NCBI GenBank assembly: GCA_017547525.1
Contig: JAFYPL010000003.1
Location: 65,426 to 107,715 of the forward strand
Direction: 5' to 3'
Length of the DNA stretch: 42,290 nucleotides
Origin: Oscillospiraceae bacterium
Lineage (GTDB): Bacteria > Bacillota > Clostridia > Oscillospirales > Ruminococcaceae
The translations under genes were made by a program, and so were the position numbers. The notes under the pieces are model-generated. The model searched no databases. It was not told where the DNA came from and saw only the letters and a program-made list of their open reading frames with translations. This document shows positions 24,991 through 32,565 of this stretch, one piece after another. Positions within the stretch are counted from its first letter, which is position 1. Each line of letters opens with the position of its first letter.

Positions 24991-26403
24991 ATGAGCATTA
25001 AAAAGATCAAAGACACATTCGCAAGAATGTATCGCAATTCTACTTATCGTCTGTGGCTGTGGGTGCTGGGCTTCTTCACCGTTCTGGTAACCTTTATTAA
25101 ATATAAAGGTATGAAAGGTAAAGACAAGTTTGCATCTATCAAAGCTGACTTAAGAAAAGAATTGGAAGCAACTACTCTGCAGGATGAACTGTTTGCAGCA
25201 GCTCTGATGCAGGTTAGAAAGAAAAACGAGTACTTCAACAAAACAGTTTCTGAAGCTGAAACAGAAAAACAGGCTAAAGAAATCGCTGTTAAAAACTTTG
25301 AAACTATTCTGCATGACAAGGCAAAAATTGCTGCTGAAATGCAGGGCGTAAACGAAGTTACAATGGCTGCATGTTTTGCAGAACTTATTGACAACAAAGC
25401 TTTCCTGCTGTTTTCACTTGTTCTGTCATTCCCAATGTACATCGTTATGGTTCTGTTCCAGAACCCAATTTCCAAATATGCAACAGACCGTATGGTAATG
25501 ATGATTTTCGTTCTGTTCGGTGTTGTGTGGCTGGTATTTACAATCCTTTACATCTCCCCAATGGATCCTGCTCTGAACATTCTTGGTCAGACAGCTACAC
25601 AGGAACAGGTAGACCAGTTCAACCGTATTTACGGTCTTGACCAGCCTTACCTGACACAGCTGCTCAGACAGTTCAGAAACCTGATCACTCTGGATCTGGG
25701 TAACTCTTACCAGGGTAACGAACGGATTATCGGCGCTCTGGCAAACAAATTCCCAATCACACTGGAAGTTACATTCTGGTCAATGGTAGTATCTCTGGGT
25801 ATCGCTATCCCAGCTGGTATTATCTCCGCTATCAAACAGTATTCTTCTTTTGACTACATCGCAATGTTCTTTGCGCTGCTGGGTCTTTCCATTCCTAACT
25901 TCTGGCTGGGTCTGATGCTGATTCTTTCCCTGTCTATCAAAACAGGTATTCTGCCTGCAACATATCAGCCAGCAAACAACCTGACACTTATTATGCCAGC
26001 TATCGTTCTGGGTACAGGTATGTCTGCTTCCGTTGCACGTATGACACGTTCTTCCATGCTGGAAGTTAAAAACTCTGACTACATCCTTACAGCTCGTGCT
26101 AAAGGTCTGCCAGAAAACAAAGTTGTTCTCAAACACATCCTCGGTAACGCTATGATTCCAATCGTAACAACTATCGGCGCACAGTTCGGTGGTATGCTGG
26201 GTGGTTCTTCCGTTACAGAAAAAGTATTCAACATCAACGGTATCGGTTCTTACATTGTTGAAAGACAGTACATCCCAGATATCCCAGTTGTTCTGGCAGG
26301 TGTTGTATACATCTCATTCGTTGTATCCATTATGAACCTGGTTGTTGATATTCTGTACGCAGTTATCGACCCACGTATCAAATCAAGAATGAAAAACTAC
26401 TAA
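24991..26403 (+). CDS. dppB: Peptide ABC transporter permease, DppB/OppB type, with a long N-terminal extension
   Basis: The protein has 470 residues against about 300-330 for normal DppB. The canonical permease begins only near residue 165 (RMVMMIFVLFGVVWLVFTILYISPMDPAL, the usual first helix plus PGDPA-like segment) and continues normally with LGNSYQGNERI and FPITLEVTFWSMVVSLGIAIPAG. The EAA loop (DYILTARAKGLPENKVVLKHILGNAMIPI) that contacts the ATPases is intact. The extension has a helix at about 19-37, a charged helical stretch at about 45-130 and a second helix at about 138-158. GGAG lies 7 bases before ATG 24991. Dipeptide versus oligopeptide specificity cannot be decided. Confidence 0.9.
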   Translation: MSIKKIKDTFARMYRNSTYRLWLWVLGFFTVLVTFIKYKGMKGKDKFASIKADLRKELEATTLQDELFAAALMQVRKKNEYFNKTVSEAETEKQAKEIAVKNFETILHDKAKIAAEMQGVNEVTMAACFAELIDNKAFLLFSLVLSFPMYIVMVLFQNPISKYATDRMVMMIFVLFGVVWLVFTILYISPMDPALNILGQTATQEQVDQFNRIYGLDQPYLTQLLRQFRNLITLDLGNSYQGNERIIGALANKFPITLEVTFWSMVVSLGIAIPAGIISAIKQYSSFDYIAMFFALLGLSIPNFWLGLMLILSLSIKTGILPATYQPANNLTLIMPAIVLGTGMSASVARMTRSSMLEVKNSDYILTARAKGLPENKVVLKHILGNAMIPIVTTIGAQFGGMLGGSSVTEKVFNINGIGSYIVERQYIPDIPVVLAGVVYISFVVSIMNLVVDILYAVIDPRIKSRMKNY

Positions 26404-26421
26404 GAAAGGAGAGGTACTTAA

Positions 26422-27951
26422 ATGGCTAACAAAGAAATGACAAAAGAAATGGCCCAGAAACAGGCCCTTTACCAGAAAAAAGTTAACAAAAGAAAATTAA
26501 GTGGCTCTCTGGAATACACTACAGCAAGACTTGGCTGGCAGGTAACACTGGCTCTCGGCGTTTACTTTCTGTTCAATGCACTGACAAAAGGTGGCGTATG
26601 GTTTGCAGTTGCAGGTGTATACCTTGCAGGTTTTGCTCTTGATTTTATTGCTACACAGCGCATTATCAAAGAAGTTACAGGTGATGCAGGCGAAATCTCT
26701 GCAACAACAAGAAAACTTGGCTGGCTGATGCTGCCATTCGTATTCGTTGGCGACTTCTTTATGTTTATCGCTGGCGCAATGCTGATCAAAAAAGAAAAAA
26801 ATATGGAATACCAGCTGTCTGTTTACTCTCTGCTGGTTACAATCTTCATCCTTGTTGTAAGTGCACTGAACCTGTTCAAAGAATATGTTGCTGACACATT
26901 CTGGCTGGGTATGGGTCTGTACGGTCTGTACGCAGTACTGAACCTGGTTATCATGAGTGCTGTAAACAAATACACATTCGGCAAAAAACCAGACAAAAAA
27001 TTCCTGCCATATGCATACATCTGCATCGCAGGCCTTGCACTGGGTAACGTATTCTCCTTCCTGCTGGGTATCATTGCCCTGGGTAAATACTACAACAAAA
27101 ATGAAGAAGTTAGCGTAGAATGGATTGACGTTATCCGTCGTCTGTTCAGAAACTACATGTCTTGCATAGGTATGTTTATTGTTATCTTCCTGCTGTCAGT
27201 TTCTATCGCTTCCGTTCTCACATTTGACTACGATATCGCTATTTCCAACAACTTCTCCGTACGTCTTGCTGCTCCAAGCCTTATGTACCCATTTGGCTGT
27301 GACCAGTTTGGCCGTTGCGTATTTACAAGAATTATCTTTGGTGCACGTATCTCCCTGCTGGTAGGTATGATTTCCACACTGGCACCATGTATTGTTGGTG
27401 GTATGCTGGGTGCTGTTGCTGCTTACTACGGCGGCAAAGTGGACAACATTATCATGCGTATTCTTGACGTTCTTAATGCTGTTCCATCCATCCTGCTGGC
27501 TATCGCAGTTATCGCTGCTTTCGGTACTTCTACAACAAACCTTATCCTTGCTCTGTCCATTGGTGGTATCCCAGGCTATGCAAGAACAATGCGTGCTCAG
27601 GTTATGGGCGTTGCAAACCAGGAATTCGTAGAAGCTGCTAAAGCTTGCGGTGCTAAAGATGGTACAATCATCTTCAGACACATTATTCCAAACTCACTTG
27701 CTCCAATCATTGTTAGAATCACAATGGGTATGGGTTCCGCTGTTCTTTCCACATCATCCCTGTCTTATCTGGGTATCGGTGTAGAAGCACACGTTCCAGA
27801 ATGGGGTAACATCCTGAAAGCAGGTTCCACATTCCTTGAAACAAACCCTTACATCGCTATCTTCCCAGGTCTTGCTATCATCATCATCGTTCTGGCATTC
27901 AACTACTTCGGTGACGGTCTGCGTGATGCTCTTGACCCTAAACTTAAATAA
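26422..27951 (+). CDS. dppC: Peptide ABC transporter permease, DppC/OppC type, with a long multi-helix N-terminal extension
   Basis: The protein has 509 residues against about 280-300 for normal DppC. The canonical part starts near residue 232 (VEWIDVIRRLFRNYMSCIGMFIVIFLL) and shows YPFGCDQFGRCVFTRIIFGARISLLVG and the EAA loop EFVEAAKACGAKDGTIIFRHIIPNSLAPI. The preceding part has a charged Lys/Gln-rich start, then about five or six hydrophobic segments between residues 35 and 225. I do not recognise this as a known domain. Two in-register GGAG-type bases (AAAGGAGAGG) precede the ATG, 18 bases after dppB. Confidence 0.9.
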   Translation: MANKEMTKEMAQKQALYQKKVNKRKLSGSLEYTTARLGWQVTLALGVYFLFNALTKGGVWFAVAGVYLAGFALDFIATQRIIKEVTGDAGEISATTRKLGWLMLPFVFVGDFFMFIAGAMLIKKEKNMEYQLSVYSLLVTIFILVVSALNLFKEYVADTFWLGMGLYGLYAVLNLVIMSAVNKYTFGKKPDKKFLPYAYICIAGLALGNVFSFLLGIIALGKYYNKNEEVSVEWIDVIRRLFRNYMSCIGMFIVIFLLSVSIASVLTFDYDIAISNNFSVRLAAPSLMYPFGCDQFGRCVFTRIIFGARISLLVGMISTLAPCIVGGMLGAVAAYYGGKVDNIIMRILDVLNAVPSILLAIAVIAAFGTSTTNLILALSIGGIPGYARTMRAQVMGVANQEFVEAAKACGAKDGTIIFRHIIPNSLAPIIVRITMGMGSAVLSTSSLSYLGIGVEAHVPEWGNILKAGSTFLETNPYIAIFPGLAIIIIVLAFNYFGDGLRDALDPKLK

Positions 27952-27966
27952 TAACAGGAGGCAAAA

Positions 27967-28944
27967 ATGGATAAAAATGTTGTTTTAGACGTTAAAAACC
28001 TTCATGTTCACTACGTTACAGATGATGCTACAGCCAAAGCTGTAAACGGTATTGATTTTGAAGTTAAAGAAGGTGAAGCTCTTGGTCTTGTTGGCGAAAC
28101 AGGTGCTGGCAAAACTACAACAGCTCTCTCCATCATGCAGCTGATTCCTGACCCACCTGGAATTATCGTAGACGGCGAAATCTACTTTGAAGGCAAAAAC
28201 GTAATTTATAATACAGATAAAGAAAACCAGGCAATGCGCGGTAACGGTGTTGCTATGATTTTCCAGGACCCAATGACTGCTCTGAACCCTGTTATGACAG
28301 TTGGTGAACAGCTTTCCGAAGTTGTTCTCACACACGAAAAGGTTTCCAAAGCAGAAGCTAAACAGCGTGTTATCGACCTGCTGGAACTGGTAGGCGTTAA
28401 ATCCGACCGTTATGATGACTACCCACACCAGTTCTCCGGTGGTCAGAAACAGCGTGTTGTTATCGCTATGTCCCTGCTGTGTAACCCAAAACTGCTGATT
28501 GCTGACGAACCAACAACAGCTCTCGACGTTACAATTCAGGCACAGGTTCTGGATATCATCAACAACCTGCGTGAAAAATACAACATGTCTATGATTCTTA
28601 TCACTCATGACCTGGGTGTTGTTGCTGAAACATGTGACAATGTTGCTATCATGTACGCAGGCCAGATTGTTGAAGCTGGTTCCGTAAGAGAAGTTTACCT
28701 CAACCCTAAACATCCTTACACAAGAGGTCTGTTTGACTCTATTCCAAAACTGGATGACGAATCTACAGAACTGATCCCAATCGAAGGTGCAATCTCCAAC
28801 GCAGCTGATCTGCCAACAGGTTGCTACTTCCACCCACGTTGCCGTTACTGCCAGGATATCTGTAAAGTACAGCAGCCTACAGTAAAAGGTGACGAACACA
28901 AATTTATGTGTCACTTTGACTTATTCAGCAAGGAGGAAAAATAA
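27967..28944 (+). CDS. dppD: Peptide ABC transporter ATP-binding protein, DppD/OppD type
   Basis: The 325-residue ATPase powers the transporter from the cytosolic face. Walker A is GETGAGKTT near residue 39, the Q loop is FQDPMTALNP, the signature is FSGGQKQR near 158, Walker B is LLIADEPTTALDV near 178, and the H loop is LITHDLG. The C-terminal oligopeptide-type tail has a cysteine cluster (CYFHPRCRYCQDIC near 290) that in some homologues may hold an iron-sulfur cluster. AGGAGG precedes the ATG. The stop overlaps the next start as TAATG. Confidence 0.95.
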   Translation: MDKNVVLDVKNLHVHYVTDDATAKAVNGIDFEVKEGEALGLVGETGAGKTTTALSIMQLIPDPPGIIVDGEIYFEGKNVIYNTDKENQAMRGNGVAMIFQDPMTALNPVMTVGEQLSEVVLTHEKVSKAEAKQRVIDLLELVGVKSDRYDDYPHQFSGGQKQRVVIAMSLLCNPKLLIADEPTTALDVTIQAQVLDIINNLREKYNMSMILITHDLGVVAETCDNVAIMYAGQIVEAGSVREVYLNPKHPYTRGLFDSIPKLDDESTELIPIEGAISNAADLPTGCYFHPRCRYCQDICKVQQPTVKGDEHKFMCHFDLFSKEEK

Positions 28945-29939
28945 TGGAAAACATGGAAAACCAGGTTCTTATTGAAACCAAACGTCTTAAAAAATATTTC
29001 CCTGTTCCTGCAGGCCACCTTCATGCTGTTGACGATGTAAACCTTACAATCAACAAAGGCGAAACACTTGGTATCGTAGGTGAATCCGGCTGTGGTAAAT
29101 CCACACTGGGCCGTGTAATCCTGCGTCTGCACGAAGCTACATCAGGTGACGTTCTTTACGATGGTATGGACATCAACAACTTTACTGCTGATGAAATGCG
29201 CGAAATGCGTAAAAACATGCAGATTATCTTCCAGGACCCATACGCATCTCTCAACCCTCGTATGACAATCGGTCAGATTATCGAAGAACCTCTGAAACTT
29301 CACAAGGTTTACAAAACAGCTGAAGAAAGAAGAGCAAGAGTTGAAGAACTGATGGATCTGGTAGGTCTGCCAATGCGTTCTTACAACCAGTATCCACACG
29401 AATTTGACGGCGGTCGTCGTCAGCGTGTAGTTATTGCACGTGCACTTTCCATCAACCCACAGTTCATCGTATGTGACGAACCTGTTTCCGCTCTGGACGT
29501 TTCCGTTCAGGCACAGATTCTGAACCTGCTGATGGACCTGCAGAAAAAAATGGGTCTGACATACATGTTCATTTCCCATGACCTTTCTGTTGTTAAACAT
29601 ATTTCTACAAACATCGGTGTTATGTATCTGGGTCAGATGATTGAAAAAGCATCTAAAAAAGATATCTTTGACGAACCACTGCACCCATACACAATCGCTC
29701 TGCTTTCAGCTATTCCATCTACAAATGTTCTGGAAAAAAGCGAAAAAATCATCCTGAAAGGTGAAATCACTTCACCAATCAACCCAAAAGTTGGTTGCCG
29801 CTTTGCTGCACGTTGCCCATTTGCTACAGAAAAATGTACAACAGTTAACCCAGAATTCGTGGAAGCTAAACCAGGCCACTTTGTAGCATGTCACCGTTGG
29901 GAAGAAGTTGCTGACGGCACACTGAAATTCAACGTGTAA
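28944..29939 (+). CDS. dppF: Peptide ABC transporter ATP-binding protein, DppF/OppF type
   Basis: The 331-residue second ATPase is expected to pair with DppD. Walker A is GESGCGKST near residue 50, the Q loop is [10 protein letters not shown], Walker B is [13 protein letters not shown] near 175, and the H loop is FISHDLS. The signature reads FDGGRRQR rather than the usual FSGGQRQR, so the site formed with DppD's Walker A may be altered. The cysteine-containing tail is present ([14 protein letters not shown]). AAGGAGG lies within the end of dppD, and the start overlaps the preceding stop. Confidence 0.95.
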   Translation: MENMENQVLIETKRLKKYFPVPAGHLHAVDDVNLTINKGETLGIVGESGCGKSTLGRVILRLHEATSGDVLYDGMDINNFTADEMREMRKNMQIIFQDPYASLNPRMTIGQIIEEPLKLHKVYKTAEERRARVEELMDLVGLPMRSYNQYPHEFDGGRRQRVVIARALSINPQFIVCDEPVSALDVSVQAQILNLLMDLQKKMGLTYMFISHDLSVVKHISTNIGVMYLGQMIEKASKKDIFDEPLHPYTIALLSAIPSTNVLEKSEKIILKGEITSPINPKVGCRFAARCPFATEKCTTVNPEFVEAKPGHFVACHRWEEVADGTLKFNV

Positions 29940-29977
29940 ACATTATTACAAAACTTTTACAAAAGTAAATAAAAGTG

Positions 29978-30006
29978 TTTACAAAAGAAGGTTTTTATAG
30001 TAATAT
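29978..30006 (+). promoter_or_regulatory. Internal promoter for the binding protein gene
   Basis: TTTACA at 29978-29983, a 17-base spacer and TAATAT at 30001-30006. The leader after it has two small hairpins (GGCA/TGCC at 30021-30033 and AAGCC/GGCTT near 30049-30064). Confidence 0.6.
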
Positions 30007-30097
30007 ATTAACCGGTCAAAGGCATTTTATGCCATTTTCAAAGGTTGAAAGCCACTTTTGGCTTCACATAATAAAAATCTATAAGGAGTAGATACCA

Positions 30098-31894
30098 ATG
30101 AAAAAAATTATTGCTTTGGCTCTTGCTGCAGTTATGGCTCTGTCTATGGTAGCTTGTGGCGGTTCTTCTAAAGAAGAAACATCCATGCTCGAAACACAGC
30201 CAGAAAAAATCGTAGTTCTGGGCCAGTCTTCCAGCGAAGCAAACATGAACATCCTTCGCGACCAGCTGACAAAAGCAGGCTTTGATGTTGAACTGAACAC
30301 ACAGCCAGACTACGCTTCTTGGACAGCACAGAAAGAAGCAGGTAACTTTGACATCGCTCTGTCCGGTTGGACAACAGTTACAGGTAACGTTGACTACGCT
30401 GTACGTGGTGTATATCACTCAACAGGTGACTACAACTACAGCCCAATCATCGATACAAAAGTTGACGAACTGATCGACAAAGGTGCTTCTGAAACAGCTG
30501 CAGCTTCTGTTGCAACATACACAGAACTGGAAAACTACATGATTACAGAAAACGCTTACATTCTGCCTCTGTACGCTTCCATGAAAATGCAGGCTTACAA
30601 CAACTCCCTGCTGAAAGCTGAATCTGTATTCCAGCCAAAATCCCGTCCAGGTCGTTGGGAAATGTACGACTACGTAGATGCTGCTAACAACGATACAAGA
30701 GCTCTGACTCTGACACAGGCATCTGCAACACCATCCACACTGGACCCAATCCAGGCTAACGATGGTACAATGAACACACTGTCCGGTAACATGTACATCA
30801 AAATCATCAACCTGTCCGATGACGATGAAATCATGACAGACAGCTCCCTGTCTCATTCTTACGCAATCGCAGAAGGCAACAGCGAATACTATTTCCTGCT
30901 GAGAGACGATGTAAACTTTGCTAAAGTTGAAAACGGCGAAGTTGTTGACACAGGCGTTCTCGTTGCTGCTGACGACGTTGTATTCTCTCTGGAAAGAGCT
31001 TCCAACAAAAACTCTGTTGCTACACACAAAACATACACACTGCACAACCACATGCAGTCTATCGAAATCGTAACAGATCTGTCCGAACTCGAAGCTAAAC
31101 TCGACTCCGACACAGGCGCAACACTGCTGGAAACACTGAACAAAGGTGTTGAAGTTCCAGTTGCTGCTCTGACAGCTGTTGACGAAGAAGTTGACAACGC
31201 TGCTGGTACATACCAGGTTGTTAAAGTAACAACAACAGAACCATTCCCACAGGTTCTGAACTACCTCGCTCACCAGTCTGCAGGTATCCTGCATAAAGAA
31301 CAGGTAGAATCCTACAACTCCAAATTCACAGTAGAATCTTACGATCCAACTAAAGACGTTTGCTACGGTGACTTCGCAGCTATCAAAGGCGGCGACACAA
31401 GCATGCTGTGGTGCTCCGGTCCTTACCAGTTCGTAAAAGTTGACGACTACGGTATCGACTTCGTTAAAAACCCAGGCTACATGCCAGAAGATGAAGAATT
31501 CAACCCTAACATCAAAACTATCTACATGAAATTTATCAAAGATACATCTGCTGCAACATCTGCATTCCGTGCAGGCGAAGTTGACCTCCTCGGTTCCGTT
31601 TCCGCAACAGACGTTGATGTAGTTGAAGCTGATTCTAAATTCACAGTTATGAAACGTGACTCCAACGGTGTTACATACGCATTCTTCAACCTGACAGAAG
31701 GTAGCAAATTCAACGATGTTGATCTGAGAAAAGCTGTTATGTATGCTATCAACCAGGAAGACTTCGTAGCTTACAACAACGGTTACGTAATGCCAGTTTA
31801 CTCCACAGTTGGTACACTGGTTAACACAGGCAACGCACATGTTCATGATCTGGTTAAATCCAACGAACATCTGGCTGCTTACCAGGCAAAATAA
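30098..31894 (+). CDS. Circularly permuted family 5 peptide-binding lipoprotein of the ABC transporter
   Basis: The 598-residue product has a signal peptide ending in SMVAC with a lipid-anchor cysteine at 20. Residues about 36-185 (ILRDQLTKAGFDVEL, DYASW, FDIALSGWT, YTELENYMITENAYILPLY) match the segment that normally ends a DppA/OppA protein. Residues about 202-598 match the normal beginning and middle (LTQASATPSTLDPIQAND, FLLRDDVNF, VLVAADDVVFSLERA, LWCSGPYQF, AFRAGEVDL, VDLRKAVMYAINQEDF). The usual C-terminal lobe is not repeated; the frame stops at a terminator. Both halves seem complete, so the chain looks rotated rather than broken. AAGGAG precedes the ATG. Confidence 0.88.
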   Translation: MKKIIALALAAVMALSMVACGGSSKEETSMLETQPEKIVVLGQSSSEANMNILRDQLTKAGFDVELNTQPDYASWTAQKEAGNFDIALSGWTTVTGNVDYAVRGVYHSTGDYNYSPIIDTKVDELIDKGASETAAASVATYTELENYMITENAYILPLYASMKMQAYNNSLLKAESVFQPKSRPGRWEMYDYVDAANNDTRALTLTQASATPSTLDPIQANDGTMNTLSGNMYIKIINLSDDDEIMTDSSLSHSYAIAEGNSEYYFLLRDDVNFAKVENGEVVDTGVLVAADDVVFSLERASNKNSVATHKTYTLHNHMQSIEIVTDLSELEAKLDSDTGATLLETLNKGVEVPVAALTAVDEEVDNAAGTYQVVKVTTTEPFPQVLNYLAHQSAGILHKEQVESYNSKFTVESYDPTKDVCYGDFAAIKGGDTSMLWCSGPYQFVKVDDYGIDFVKNPGYMPEDEEFNPNIKTIYMKFIKDTSAATSAFRAGEVDLLGSVSATDVDVVEADSKFTVMKRDSNGVTYAFFNLTEGSKFNDVDLRKAVMYAINQEDFVAYNNGYVMPVYSTVGTLVNTGNAHVHDLVKSNEHLAAYQAK

Positions 31895-31906
31895 TTTGAC
31901 CTAATT

Positions 31907-31937
31907 AAAGAGTACCCTTACGGGTACTCTTTTTTTG
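31907..31937 (+). terminator. Terminator of the peptide transporter operon
   Basis: AAAGAGTACCC/GGGTACTCTTT with a 4-base loop and seven or more T residues. Confidence 0.92.
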
Positions 31938-31977
31938 TCTGTAAATTCTATAATTGAGAAAATATTGCGGTTAGCTA

Positions 31978-32006
31978 TTGACAACTGATTCAGTGTGTGT
32001 TAATAT
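31978..32006 (+). promoter_or_regulatory. Strong orphan promoter, module copy 2
   Basis: TTGACA at 31978-31983, 17 bases and TAATAT at 32001-32006. The GTTAGC palindrome begins 40 bases after the start of the -35 box, exactly as at 4861. An 8-base inverted repeat GCGGTTAG (31967-31974) and CTAACCGC (32029-32036) brackets the promoter. Confidence 0.75.
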
Positions 32007-32012
32007 ATAATC

Positions 32013-32212
32013 ATAAAGTTAGCAACAACTAACCGCAAGAGTTATTGCATCAGCCAACTAAAAAACGAATATTCGAAAGGTAGCCCTCCTCTTTGGGGTA
32101 AAACCCAACATAGCCATATTCTCACTTTTTCACAGCCAGATTACTTACCTTTTATATTCATAATAACTTTAAACCATCAAAGCCGGCATCTGTACAGATG
32201 CCGGCTTTGATT
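32013..32212 (+). ncRNA. Candidate small RNA with a UCCUC loop, no protein encoded
   Basis: The RNA would start near 32013 and end at the hairpin 32177-32210. It opens with GTTAG/CTAAC, has a short GAATATTC palindrome, then CCC-TCCTCTTT-GGGG near 32082-32098, which would expose UCCUC in a loop able to pair with ribosome binding sites, and further C-rich single-stranded patches. I see no usable ORF or ribosome site. Bacillota small RNAs such as FsrA and RsaE act through C-rich stretches; a similar role here is inference. Confidence 0.5.
32177..32210. terminator. Perfect 34-base palindrome, probable two-way terminator
   Basis: The arms TCAAAGCCGGCATCTG and CAGATGCCGGCTTTGA are separated by two bases. 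It can end both the candidate small RNA on the plus strand and the leftward azlCD operon, whose last stop is at 32233. T runs are short on both sides. Confidence 0.7.
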
Positions 32213-32232
32213 TATAGCCTATATTCAATTTA

Positions 32233-32565
32233 TTATGCAAATACAATCTGAACCAATACCATGTACAGTACTGTGCCACCAGCTATACTCAGAATATTAT
32301 TTCTTTTCCACAGATGCAGTAATACAACAGCCACTATGGAAATAAGCATAGGCATAAATCCTGATAATGCGGTAAAAGTGATATTTTTAATACAGTATAC
32401 AACCAGCACAGCCATTACGCATGGTGGTAAATATTTACCCAGATATTGTATAGTGCCTGGCAATTCGTCGCTTTTTGAAAACAGCAGGAAAGGGAATACC
32501 CTTGAAAAGAAGTTGCAGAGGCAGGCAGTAAACATTACTGCAATGACATAAGCAGTGTTACTCAT
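32233..32565 (-). CDS. azlD: Branched-chain amino acid exporter small subunit, AzlD
   Basis: The 110-residue protein is almost entirely hydrophobic, with four predicted helices, and matches AzlD/YgaH, the small partner of AzlC in branched-chain amino acid export. FFSRVFPFLLFSK near residue 20 and KYLPPCVMAVLVVYC near 45 are family-typical. The start overlaps the azlC stop (ATGAGTAA), indicating coupling. Confidence 0.9.
   Translation of the reverse strand: MSNTAYVIAVMFTACLCNFFSRVFPFLLFSKSDELPGTIQYLGKYLPPCVMAVLVVYCIKNITFTALSGFMPMLISIVAVVLLHLWKRNNILSIAGGTVLYMVLVQIVFA

Noticed and set aside
27985-28914. Open frame of 309 codons opposite dppD
   Set aside because: Same kind of antisense shadow in a codon-biased gene; no start signal.
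30419-31870. Open frame of 483 codons on the minus strand opposite the binding protein gene
   Set aside because: It is cysteine- and phenylalanine-rich, resembles no protein, lacks a ribosome site, and is explained by the biased codons of the real gene on the plus strand.
30098-31894. Binding protein as a simple truncated or broken gene
   Set aside because: The frame is continuous, both family segments are complete, and the piece absent from the end is present at the beginning, so permutation fits better than decay.
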